13,255 nt of DNA from Candidatus Aerophobota bacterium (GTDB taxonomy: Bacteria > Aerophobota > Aerophobia > Aerophobales > B3-G15): positions 1-13,255 of the forward strand of contig JAGGTG010000003.1 of the NCBI GenBank assembly GCA_021163905.1. Direction: 5' to 3'. Below are positions 6,789 to 13,255 of the stretch, one piece after another. Position 1 is the first letter of the stretch. Each line of letters opens with the position of its first letter. A program made the translations under genes and the position numbers. Under the pieces are notes generated by a model. That model saw nothing but the letters and a program-made list of their open reading frames with translations, did not search any database and had not been told where the DNA came from.

Positions 6789-7819
6789 TCTATCATTATT
6801 GCTTTTTACCCTTGATAATTCGGATGGGAGTAGCTTTTCTTTTTTCCCTTTTTCTTTTCCTTTTTTTAGGTAAACTTCTAATTAGGTGGCTTAAAAAATC
6901 TGGAATGGTTGATTATTTCCGTGCCTATTCTCCTCTTACCCATAAATCTAAAAAAGGTACCCCTACAGGTGGCGGTTTACTTTTACTTTTCTGTGTTGGA
7001 GTGAGTTTTTTTTTATTTGGAGATTACTTTAGCTTTTATTCTTATCTTTTTTTATTTATAATTTTTTATTTTGGAATTATTGGTTTTGTGGATGATATAA
7101 TTAAAAAACATACCAAAAGCTCCAGAGGAGTTCCTGGAAAGATAAGACTCCTGCTTCAAACAGCAGGTGCTATTTTTCTTGGGATTTTGCTTTACCTTAA
7201 TCCAGTAACAGGCAGCTATGTGATAGTTCCTTTTCTCAATTTACAGGTTAATTTAAATATTTTTTACTTTATTCTTGTCTGGTGCATAATTTTAGGCTCT
7301 TCAAATGCCGTTAATTTATCTGATGGTCTGGATGGACTCGCGGCGGGATCCATGATCGCTCCGGGAATTGTTTTTATTATCCTTGCCTATATTCAGGGAA
7401 GTCATTTTCTTTCCTCTTTTTTTAACAGGATTTATATTCCAGGATCAGGGGAGCTTGGATTTTTGTGGAGTGCACTTTTAGGATCTTTAATAGGCCTTTT
7501 GTGGTATAACAGGTATCCAGCTCGGATATTTATGGGTGGAGTTGGCTCTGAAAGTCTGGGAGGTGCCCTTGGAGTAAGTGCTGTACTTTTAAAAGCAGAT
7601 ATTCTCCTTCTGATCATCGGTGGAGTATTTGTGGTTGAAGCTTTATCGGTAATTATCCAGGTTATCTCTTATAGATTGACAGGGAAAAGGGTTTTTAAAA
7701 TGGCCCCCTTTCATCATCATTTAGAGTTAAATGGGTTAAAAGAACCGCAAATTGTTAATAGATTCTGGATTGCCTCAACTCTTCTTTCTGGAGTGGCTCT
7801 TATGAGCATTATATGGTAA
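6785..7819 (+). CDS. mraY: Phospho-MurNAc-pentapeptide transferase MraY, atypical active site
   Basis: MraY is the polytopic membrane enzyme that moves phospho-MurNAc-pentapeptide to undecaprenyl phosphate, forming lipid I. The 344 residues are strongly hydrophobic with about ten membrane segments. Visible motifs are HKSKKGTPTGGG (53-64), FVDD with the first two active-site aspartates (103-104), NLSDGLDGLA (177-186), YPARIFM (244-250) and the HHH loop (310-312). The third catalytic aspartate, normally in FMGD, is replaced: residues 249-252 read FMGG (codon 7538-7540 is GGA), followed by VGSES where VGSLAL is usual. GTPTMGG reads GTPTGGG. The frame is otherwise intact. It is coupled to murF by ATGA overlap. 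A run of nine T lies at 7006-7014. Family membership is firm; whether catalysis is normal is open. Confidence 0.92.
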   Translation: MIYHYCFLPLIIRMGVAFLFSLFLFLFLGKLLIRWLKKSGMVDYFRAYSPLTHKSKKGTPTGGGLLLLFCVGVSFFLFGDYFSFYSYLFLFIIFYFGIIGFVDDIIKKHTKSSRGVPGKIRLLLQTAGAIFLGILLYLNPVTGSYVIVPFLNLQVNLNIFYFILVWCIILGSSNAVNLSDGLDGLAAGSMIAPGIVFIILAYIQGSHFLSSFFNRIYIPGSGELGFLWSALLGSLIGLLWYNRYPARIFMGGVGSESLGGALGVSAVLLKADILLLIIGGVFVVEALSVIIQVISYRLTGKRVFKMAPFHHHLELNGLKEPQIVNRFWIASTLLSGVALMSIIW

Positions 7820-7843
7820 AAATAAACTGGCTTTTTAGAACAG

Positions 7844-9235
7844 ATGAGAGTTTTAATGCAGGATCAATCGGTTTTAATTTTAGGTTTAGGAAAAACTGGC
7901 AAGGAAGTTGCCCTTCTTTTAAAAGAAAGAGGGGCAAAAGTAGAAATTACCGAAATTGCAGAGAATCAGAGGATTCTCCGCAGAAAAAAAGAACTCGAGT
8001 TAAAAGGTATAAAGGTATTTATTGGACCTCATGAAAAGGTTCTTTTAAAAAATAAAACCCTTCTTGTTCTCTCACCAGGAGTCAGGCTGGATTTACCCAT
8101 TGTTAAAAAAGCCCGCTCGATGGGTATTCCTGTTATAGGTGAGCTGGAGATTGTCACTCGTTTTATTCCTAAAAAAAACCTGATAGCCATTACCGGTACA
8201 AATGGTAAAACTACTACCTCCTTTTTAACTTATAAGATACTTAAAAAAAGCAAGATTAATGTAAAACTGGGGGGGAATATAGGAATACCTCTTTCTCGAT
8301 TGATAAGAACCTCTAATTTTAATGATCCATCCTTTAAGATAGTAACGGAGGTGAGTAGTTTTCAACTGGAAACTACGGATAATTTTTCACCTCATATTTA
8401 CGCTATATTAAATGTTGCTCCTGATCATCTGGATCGACATTTTTCCATGGAAAGGTATTTAAACATCAAGTCCTCACCCCTGACCAGGATGTCATCGGAT
8501 GATGTGGCAATTTTAAATTGTGATCAGGATCAAGTTGCTCATCTGGCAAAATTAACAGAGGCCAAGGTAATTTTCTTTAGCCACCGTAAAAATCCGGAGG
8601 CTAACTTATTCATTGATAACAAAAGTTTGGTGGCAAATATTGGAGGGCATTTTGTAAGAATTTATATTGGAGATCTTGACCTTAAAAAATTCCACAGTTT
8701 GGATAATTTGCTGTGTGCTGTTGGTATTGCTTTAATTGAAGGTATTGATGCTGAGATAGTACATAAGGCCCTTGTTGAATATAAACCTTTAGCTCATCGC
8801 CAGCAATTAATAGCAAAGATAAAGGGGGTTAACTTTATAGATGATTCTAAGGCTACCAATGAAGCGGCTGTAGAAGCTTTAATTAAAACACTGGATGCAC
8901 CGGCTATTTTAATAATGGGAGGTAGAGATAAAGGAGGGGATTTTTCTTCTCTTAGAAAGTATTTTCCCGGTAATCTGAAAGGTATTGTTTTAATAGGTGA
9001 GGCAAAAGATAAGATAAGAAGGCAACTTGAGGGAACATTTCCCATCAGGGACTGTAAAACTCTTGGGGAGGCTGTTAGAGTTTCTTTTTCCTGGAGTAAA
9101 AGAGGGGATACTGTAGTTTTGTGCCCTGGTTGTTCCAGTTTTGATGAGTTTAGTAGTTATAAGGAAAGGGGCAATAAATTTAAAGAAGAGGTGAAAAAGT
9201 TAAAAGAGGAAATTGAGAAAAAAACCACAGGTTGA
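7844..9235 (+). CDS. murD: UDP-MurNAc-L-alanine:D-glutamate ligase MurD
   Basis: MurD is the cytoplasmic ATP-dependent ligase that adds D-glutamate as the second stem-peptide residue. The N-terminal Rossmann-like domain begins VLILGLGKTG (10-19), followed by the P-loop GTNGKTT (118-124), APDHLDRH in the centre, DDSKATNEAA and GGRDKGGDF, and a C-terminal CPGCSSFDEF matching the family's SPACASFDQF. Length from the first ATG is 463 residues. A second in-frame ATG at 7856 has GAGAG (7846-7850) 5 nt upstream and may be the true start, because nothing like a ribosome binding site precedes 7844. The gap from mraY is 24 bp. The 3' end overlaps ftsW by 23 nt and contains a run of seven A. Confidence 0.94.
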   Translation: MRVLMQDQSVLILGLGKTGKEVALLLKERGAKVEITEIAENQRILRRKKELELKGIKVFIGPHEKVLLKNKTLLVLSPGVRLDLPIVKKARSMGIPVIGELEIVTRFIPKKNLIAITGTNGKTTTSFLTYKILKKSKINVKLGGNIGIPLSRLIRTSNFNDPSFKIVTEVSSFQLETTDNFSPHIYAILNVAPDHLDRHFSMERYLNIKSSPLTRMSSDDVAILNCDQDQVAHLAKLTEAKVIFFSHRKNPEANLFIDNKSLVANIGGHFVRIYIGDLDLKKFHSLDNLLCAVGIALIEGIDAEIVHKALVEYKPLAHRQQLIAKIKGVNFIDDSKATNEAAVEALIKTLDAPAILIMGGRDKGGDFSSLRKYFPGNLKGIVLIGEAKDKIRRQLEGTFPIRDCKTLGEAVRVSFSWSKRGDTVVLCPGCSSFDEFSSYKERGNKFKEEVKKLKEEIEKKTTG

Positions 9236-10337
9236 CTGCTTTCTCCTTATCGTAGTTTCACTGTTATGCATTATAGGGGTACTGGCAATTTTTAGTGCCG
9301 GCGCTCCTTTTGGGTATATAGATGATAACGCTCCACCTTACGGGTGGGCTATGAATCAGTTGAAGTGGTTAGGGCTGGGTGTTTTATTTTTGTTTTTTGC
9401 CAGCAGATTAAATTACCATTTTTACAAAAGATTTGATAGAGTTGTTATTCTCTTTGTTATTTTATCTCTTCTTCTTGTTTTTGCTCCAAAATTAGGTAGA
9501 CAGATAAGGGGAGTTCATCGCTGGATAACCTTTGGCTCTTTTCAAATTCAGCCAAGCGAGCTTGCCAAGCTTGGTATTATCATTTATCTTTCCTGTTCTC
9601 TTGTAAGAAAAAAAGATAGGATAATCAGTTTCATCGGTGGTTTCCTTCCCTATCTTATAATTATATCCCTGATTTTTTTACTGGTGATGATAGAACCTGA
9701 TCTTGGATCTGCTCTTATCATTGCAGGGGTTGGTTTTGTTTTAATCTACGCAGGGGGAGCAAAAATAAGTCATATGCTCTATGTAGCTGCATTGGGAATT
9801 TTACCTATTTACTTTTCTATCTCCAAAATTGGCTACAGAAAGAATAGAATAATTGCTTTTTTAAACCCGGAAAGCGATCCCCTGGGAATAGGATTCCAAC
9901 CCCTTCATCTTAAAATGTCTATTGGTGCAGGTGGTTTATGGGGAATGGGGCCAGGTAAGGGAAACGAGAAGCTTTTTTATCTACCAACACCTCATACAGA
10001 TTCTATATTTGCGGTTATTGGAGAAGAGTTTGGATTCATAGGGACCAGTTTAATCATCTTATTATTTCTTATTTTTACCTGGAGAGGGCTAAAAATAGCT
10101 AAAAGAGCACCAGATGAGCTTGGAAGATTACTTGCTATAGGTCTTACCTGTCTTATAAGTGGACAGGCCCTGATAAATATGGGAGTTGCTACGGTTATTT
10201 TGCCCACAACAGGCTCAGCCCTTCCTTTTATAAGCTACGGGGGTTCTTCTTTATTGACTTCCCTTGTTGCTATTGGTATCCTTTTAAATATATCCAAACA
10301 AAGTAAACTGAATAAGAGAAATGGCACTCGAGGTTGA
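9213..10337 (+). CDS. ftsW: Septal peptidoglycan glycosyltransferase FtsW (SEDS family)
   Basis: FtsW polymerises lipid II at the septum in complex with FtsI. The 374 residues are largely membrane-spanning (about ten segments) and contain SEDS-family motifs: GVHRW (100-104), QPSELAKL (113-120), EPDLGSAL (161-168), HTDSIFAVIGEE (261-272, with the conserved aspartate D263) and PFISYGGSSLL near the C-terminus. Placement directly after murD and in the same operon as ftsI supports FtsW rather than RodA. The start is TTG at 9213 inside murD, with AAGAGGA just upstream at slightly short spacing; no ATG or GTG offers a better start. It overlaps the next gene by 17 nt. Confidence 0.93.
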   Translation: MRKKPQVDCFLLIVVSLLCIIGVLAIFSAGAPFGYIDDNAPPYGWAMNQLKWLGLGVLFLFFASRLNYHFYKRFDRVVILFVILSLLLVFAPKLGRQIRGVHRWITFGSFQIQPSELAKLGIIIYLSCSLVRKKDRIISFIGGFLPYLIIISLIFLLVMIEPDLGSALIIAGVGFVLIYAGGAKISHMLYVAALGILPIYFSISKIGYRKNRIIAFLNPESDPLGIGFQPLHLKMSIGAGGLWGMGPGKGNEKLFYLPTPHTDSIFAVIGEEFGFIGTSLIILLFLIFTWRGLKIAKRAPDELGRLLAIGLTCLISGQALINMGVATVILPTTGSALPFISYGGSSLLTSLVAIGILLNISKQSKLNKRNGTRG

Positions 10338-10851
10338 AGTAAAAGCTAGGATAAATGGAAAATTGATAAGAGATAAATTGTCTAAAATAAATTTATATCC
10401 TGTAAAAAAGGAAAAACAGGTTGATGTTTACTTTCATCATCCCTGTCGTGATTTTAAGTTAACAGATGAGGCTATCAGAGTGAGGGAGAGTGAGGGAAGG
10501 TTTTATCTTACCTATAAGGGGCCAAAGATTGACCCGGACACCAAGAGCAGAGAGGAAATTCAGCTTCAGGTAAAAGGGGATGTATTTTCCTTTTTAGAAA
10601 AACTGGGCTTTGTAGCTTTTGAGAAAATAGTTAAAGAAAGGGAACTTTATCAGTGGGAGAGGTTAAAGATATGTCTTGATCAGGTAGAAAAGTTGGGCAG
10701 TTTTATAGAAATTGAGGGAAAGAGTCTTGATGAGAAAGGAAAAATATTCTATATTTTAAATAAACTGGGTATACCTCTTAATTCCCTGATAAGGAAGTCT
10801 TACCTGGAGTTAAAACTGGAGAATACTGAAAAAGGTAGAAAAAATGAGTAA
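10321..10851 (+). CDS. CYTH-domain protein (CyaB/triphosphatase type)
   Basis: CYTH (triphosphate tunnel) proteins act on triphosphate substrates: some are class IV adenylate cyclases, others thiamine-triphosphatases or inorganic triphosphatases. The 176 residues show the signature EVEVK (4-8), DVYF (35-38), AIRVRE (51-56), YLTYKGPK (62-69), REEI (77-80), VKER (104-107), the acidic strand GSFIEIE (126-132) and a final RKSYLEL (158-164). The set of charged residues for the tunnel appears complete, so the protein should be active. The substrate cannot be told from sequence. The ATG lies inside the end of ftsW (17-nt overlap), so it is translationally coupled to a septal enzyme. No CHAD domain is attached. 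Confidence 0.85.
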   Translation: MALEVEVKARINGKLIRDKLSKINLYPVKKEKQVDVYFHHPCRDFKLTDEAIRVRESEGRFYLTYKGPKIDPDTKSREEIQLQVKGDVFSFLEKLGFVAFEKIVKERELYQWERLKICLDQVEKLGSFIEIEGKSLDEKGKIFYILNKLGIPLNSLIRKSYLELKLENTEKGRKNE

Positions 10852-11473
10852 GAAATTTCTGGGAAAAATAGAAAAGCCATCTGTTAAGGAATACAAAACT
10901 TCTGGTAAAAGGAAAGTGTACTTAATTCCTCTTCTTTTGCCGGGATATGAACATAAGGAGCTTTTAAGGGAGTACCAGAACAAGCTTAAAAAATACTGGA
11001 AACAGGTGGAATCTCAGCTTGATGATTTACAACGAAAAATGGGTAAAATAGGTAAAGTTTACTACGAGATGGTTGACAGGGATGGTGAAGAAGGAGCTAA
11101 AATCATTCAACAGATGGATGAGGTTAGCTGGAAAATAGTGAAAGAACTTATTGAAAAAGGTGCCAGTTTAAAAGGAATTGAGGATTTTGTCTTGGTTCAG
11201 GAGCACCTTGATTTGGTTAGATGTCTTTCTTTAAATTTAAAAAGTCCCAGGGTGGGTGCTTTACTGTCAAATTTTTTCTCTCAAAATTTAAAGGAACGAG
11301 ATGAGTATATCTCCAAAAAAATAGACGAGGATTTAAAACAGGATGAAATAGCTGTTCTTTTTATAAGGGAGAATAACTTTTTAAAATTTCCTCCGGATGT
11401 AGAGGTATTTAGAATCTTTCCTCCTGCACTTGATGAGCTTCATCACTGTCTGGAAAGAATGCAGGGTGTATAG
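10844..11473 (+). CDS. Conserved-looking protein of unknown function
   Basis: I cannot assign a function to this 209-residue protein. It is soluble-looking with no signal peptide or membrane segment. A basic N-terminus leads to a hydrophobic strand VYLIPLLLPGY (25-35), then a long charged helical region (about 38-105) that could form a coiled coil, a second helical part (about 112-165), and a compact C-terminus with AVLFIRENN (170-178), FPPDVEVF (182-189) and PPALDEL (193-199). The proline-containing C-terminal motifs look like those of a conserved family. AAAGGT (10831-10836) lies 7 nt before the ATG. The 5' end overlaps the CYTH gene by 8 nt, so the two are probably made together. It is the last gene of the + strand operon. 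Confidence 0.7.
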   Translation: MSKKFLGKIEKPSVKEYKTSGKRKVYLIPLLLPGYEHKELLREYQNKLKKYWKQVESQLDDLQRKMGKIGKVYYEMVDRDGEEGAKIIQQMDEVSWKIVKELIEKGASLKGIEDFVLVQEHLDLVRCLSLNLKSPRVGALLSNFFSQNLKERDEYISKKIDEDLKQDEIAVLFIRENNFLKFPPDVEVFRIFPPALDELHHCLERMQGV

Positions 11474-11479
11474 CTATAC
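11468..11479. repeat. 12-bp palindrome at the convergent junction
   Basis: GTATAG is followed directly by CTATAC, a perfect 12-bp dyad covering the stop codon of the unknown gene and most of the 11-bp gap before the end of the lptG-like gene. With no loop and no T-tract it is a poor intrinsic terminator as it stands, though it sits where a bidirectional one would be expected. Confidence 0.4.
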
Positions 11480-11484
11480 CAAAA

Positions 11485-12534
11485 CTACTCCATTTTGTAA
11501 ATTAAATAAGCTCCTGCAATTATAAATACTATGTTTGCTATCCAGGCAGCAAAGAATGGTTCTACTACTCCTGTTTTTCCCATGGTTTTGAAAAGGGCTG
11601 TTAACTCATAATATCCAAAACTGATTAAAAGACCAAGAGCAAAACTTGCTCCCTTTCCTCTCCAGCCAAGAATAATTCCCAGAGGTATCACCAATAACAT
11701 TAAAATGAAATTCGCAAATGGAGAGGAAATTTTAAATTGCAGTTCGGTTTCAAACTCACCTGTGTTAAATCCACTTCTGGTATACTCCTCAATATAATGG
11801 GCTAACTCGGATATATTCATTCTTTCAGGAGGAAAATAGGTTCTGGTGAAATACTCGGGTTTTTTTGTGATAGGGATTATTTTTTTCTTAAAAAATTCTC
11901 CCCTTGGCTCATCTGTTAATATATAATTTCTTCCCTGATAGAGAATCCACACATCCCCTGTCCATCTGCCTTCCTTTGCACAGATAAGGGTGGGAGGAGA
12001 GTTTTTATAAATTAATACGTCATTTACGATTTTCTTTTTTAGGTCTAACTGTCGGATATAAAGTACATATTCAGGAGGAATAGCCACAAAGATGTTTCTT
12101 TGAACCTTGGCTTTTGAAATTTGGGTAAAATTACGCTGTTTAATTTTAAAGGAGATCTGGTTTACCCTGTATACGATAGTATTGTCAAGGAAGAAGGTGG
12201 AAAAGCTTATAATAAGGCCAGCTGTAAATAAGGGGAGAACAGCTCTTTTTGCTGATATTCTGTTTATCTGTATGGCTTGCAGCTGGTTGGTGGAGCAAAA
12301 ATAAGAGACAGCAAATAAGCTGGATATTATTGTTGAAAGAGGACTCAATGTGATGAAAAGATAAGGAATTTGAAGGATATAATAAAAAATTACCTGCAGA
12401 ATACTTGCCTCTTTTCTCAAACTCCCCATAGAGGTAAAAAAGTCTGTAAGTACAAATATAGCTATGAAAAATAATAAAAAGAGGAAATAATATCTGAGAA
12501 ATTCTTTGGTTATATATTTATCTAAGATTCTCAA
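11485..12534 (-). CDS. lptG: LPS export permease, LptG-like (YjgP/YjgQ family)
   Basis: This is an inner-membrane subunit of the LptB2FGC transporter that extracts lipopolysaccharide and passes it to the periplasmic bridge. The 349 residues follow the family plan: three N-terminal membrane segments (about 14-32, 52-76, 98-117), a periplasmic beta-rich domain (about 120-265), then three C-terminal segments (about 272-290, 296-315, 325-346). The N-terminus (MRILDKYITKEFLRYYF) and the ELQFKISSPFANFIL segment are typical. The start is TTG at 12534, supported by GAGGT 5 nt upstream and by the canonical beginning. It lies 12 bp downstream of another family member. Its stop is 11 bp from the convergent + strand operon. 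Calling it LptG rather than LptF rests on order alone. Confidence 0.85.
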   Translation of the reverse strand: MRILDKYITKEFLRYYFLFLLFFIAIFVLTDFFTSMGSLRKEASILQVIFYYILQIPYLFITLSPLSTIISSLFAVSYFCSTNQLQAIQINRISAKRAVLPLFTAGLIISFSTFFLDNTIVYRVNQISFKIKQRNFTQISKAKVQRNIFVAIPPEYVLYIRQLDLKKKIVNDVLIYKNSPPTLICAKEGRWTGDVWILYQGRNYILTDEPRGEFFKKKIIPITKKPEYFTRTYFPPERMNISELAHYIEEYTRSGFNTGEFETELQFKISSPFANFILMLLVIPLGIILGWRGKGASFALGLLISFGYYELTALFKTMGKTGVVEPFFAAWIANIVFIIAGAYLIYKME

Positions 12535-12539
12535 ATCTT

Positions 12540-12544
12540 ACCTC
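12540..12544 (-). promoter_or_regulatory. Ribosome binding site of the lptG-like gene
   Basis: On the minus strand GAGGT lies 5 nt before the TTG at 12534. It occupies the 12-bp gap after the lptF-like stop codon and decides the non-ATG start of the downstream gene. Confidence 0.7.
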
Positions 12545-12546
12545 AA

Positions 12547-13255
12547 TTATTTTCTTATCATCTGTATGTTTAACCATATACCTGCAGAAAGTAAGACAAA
12601 ATTGGGAATCCACACTCCTAAAAAAGGTGAGATTAGTCCCATCTTGGAAAGAAAATTTCCCGCAAGAAAAAATACATAGTAAACAATTACAACTACCAGG
12701 CTTATTCCTAGGCTTATGGATTTGTCTCCTCTTTCTACTTTTATACCCAGAGGGACAGCAAGAATACCAAGAATGATAGTTGCGAGGGGAATTGCTATTC
12801 TCCCATGGAGATCGGTTTCCAGTTTTCTTCTCTCTACAGGAGATAATTTTTTTTCTTTGAGTTTTTTCTTTATCTCCATGAAGGTCATATCCCAGCTGTC
12901 TTTTTTTAGAACTTTGTTTCCCTTTACCTCAGGGTAAAGGTATATAATTTGCTGGCTAAAACTGCCACTTTGGAATAATCTGTAGTTTTTATTGAATCTG
13001 TAAAATTTTACCTTCTGAAGGAATATTTTTTCATCTTTAATTTTTCCCTTTTGGGCTAAGGTTACCTGAGGGAATTTTTGATCAGGAAAAGAAAAATCAT
13101 ACAAAATTAACTCCTGCATGGTTTGATTTTTTTCATCTAATTTTAAACTGTACAGTTTTTTATTATCAAGATCTATAATGGTTTTTGCTTTAAACTTGGC
13201 AAGGGGGGGATGAAGAAGGATTTGCTGGTATATACTTTTATACTTCTGATTGCAC
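12547..13255 (-). CDS. lptF: LPS export permease, LptF-like, 5' part missing
   Basis: This is a partner permease of the Lpt transporter. The reading frame stays open from the right edge of the window, so only the last 235 or so residues are visible and the true start lies outside. An internal ATG at 13119 is not the start, because readable periplasmic-domain sequence with the same character (for example IIDLDNKKLYSLKLDE) continues upstream of it. What is seen is the latter part of the periplasmic beta-rich domain, then three membrane segments preceded by a charged stretch with RRKLETDLHGRIAIP, typical of the family. The N-terminal three membrane segments must lie beyond the window. It is probably cotranscribed with the lptG-like gene. 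Confidence 0.85.
   Translation of the reverse strand, partial: CNQKYKSIYQQILLHPPLAKFKAKTIIDLDNKKLYSLKLDEKNQTMQELILYDFSFPDQKFPQVTLAQKGKIKDEKIFLQKVKFYRFNKNYRLFQSGSFSQQIIYLYPEVKGNKVLKKDSWDMTFMEIKKKLKEKKLSPVERRKLETDLHGRIAIPLATIILGILAVPLGIKVERGDKSISLGISLVVVIVYYVFFLAGNFLSKMGLISPFLGVWIPNFVLLSAGIWLNIQMIRK

Noticed and set aside
7006..7014. Nine-T run in mraY as a frameshift or pseudogene signal
   Set aside because: The mraY frame is intact on both sides with all downstream motifs in the same frame, so it is simply a Phe/Leu-rich membrane segment.
7813..8034. A 73-codon frame starting at the end of mraY
   Set aside because: It runs through the 5' part of murD in another frame and encodes a basic, low-complexity peptide. 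It is a shadow of murD.
10844..11473. CHAD domain as the partner of the CYTH protein
   Set aside because: The protein is too short and lacks the repeated conserved histidine pattern of CHAD helices.
13117..13119. ATG as the start of the lptF-like gene
   Set aside because: The frame stays open to the window edge with family-like sequence upstream, and the family needs three N-terminal membrane segments that would be missing.

Overview
The window is an AT-rich bacterial segment carrying the first half of a division and cell wall (dcw) cluster on the + strand. It converges on a lipopolysaccharide-export permease pair on the - strand. MurE carries the DNPRSE signature of meso-diaminopimelate-adding enzymes, and LptF/LptG-type permeases are present, so the source is most likely a diderm (outer-membrane) bacterium with DAP-type peptidoglycan. 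Several genes start with TTG or GTG, and two major genes (ftsI, murE) have no visible Shine-Dalgarno sequence. I cannot name the phylum from this sequence; an uncultured or deep-branching diderm lineage is plausible but is only inference.

Layout. Positions 1-253 look non-coding. A sigma70-like promoter (254-281) follows, then four GTGG repeats spaced exactly 10 bp apart (280-319), which fit MraZ operator boxes lying over the -10 element and the start of the transcript. The operon then reads mraZ, rsmH, ftsL-like, ftsI, murE, murF, mraY, murD, ftsW, a CYTH-domain gene and an unrecognised 209-residue gene (end 11473). Most junctions overlap or lie within a few tens of bases, and the largest gap is 81 bp before ftsI. 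The usual continuation of a dcw cluster (murG, murC, murB, ftsQ, ftsA, ftsZ) does not follow ftsW here. Eleven bases after the last + gene, the - strand holds an lptG-like gene, preceded by an lptF-like gene whose 5' part lies beyond the right edge of the window.

How the genes work together. MurE, MurF and MurD add amino acids to the UDP-MurNAc peptide, MraY transfers the product to undecaprenyl phosphate, and FtsW and FtsI polymerise and cross-link septal peptidoglycan with FtsL as the divisome partner. MraZ is the likely autoregulator and RsmH is a 16S rRNA methyltransferase. LptF/LptG would export lipopolysaccharide to the outer membrane.

Points most worth a second look: MraY has Gly where the family has its third catalytic/Mg-binding aspartate (the FMGD motif reads FMGG), along with other changes in conserved loops. 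FtsI has SSD instead of SSN. MurF lacks a usual central-domain arginine. The CYTH gene and its unrecognised partner are translationally coupled to ftsW.
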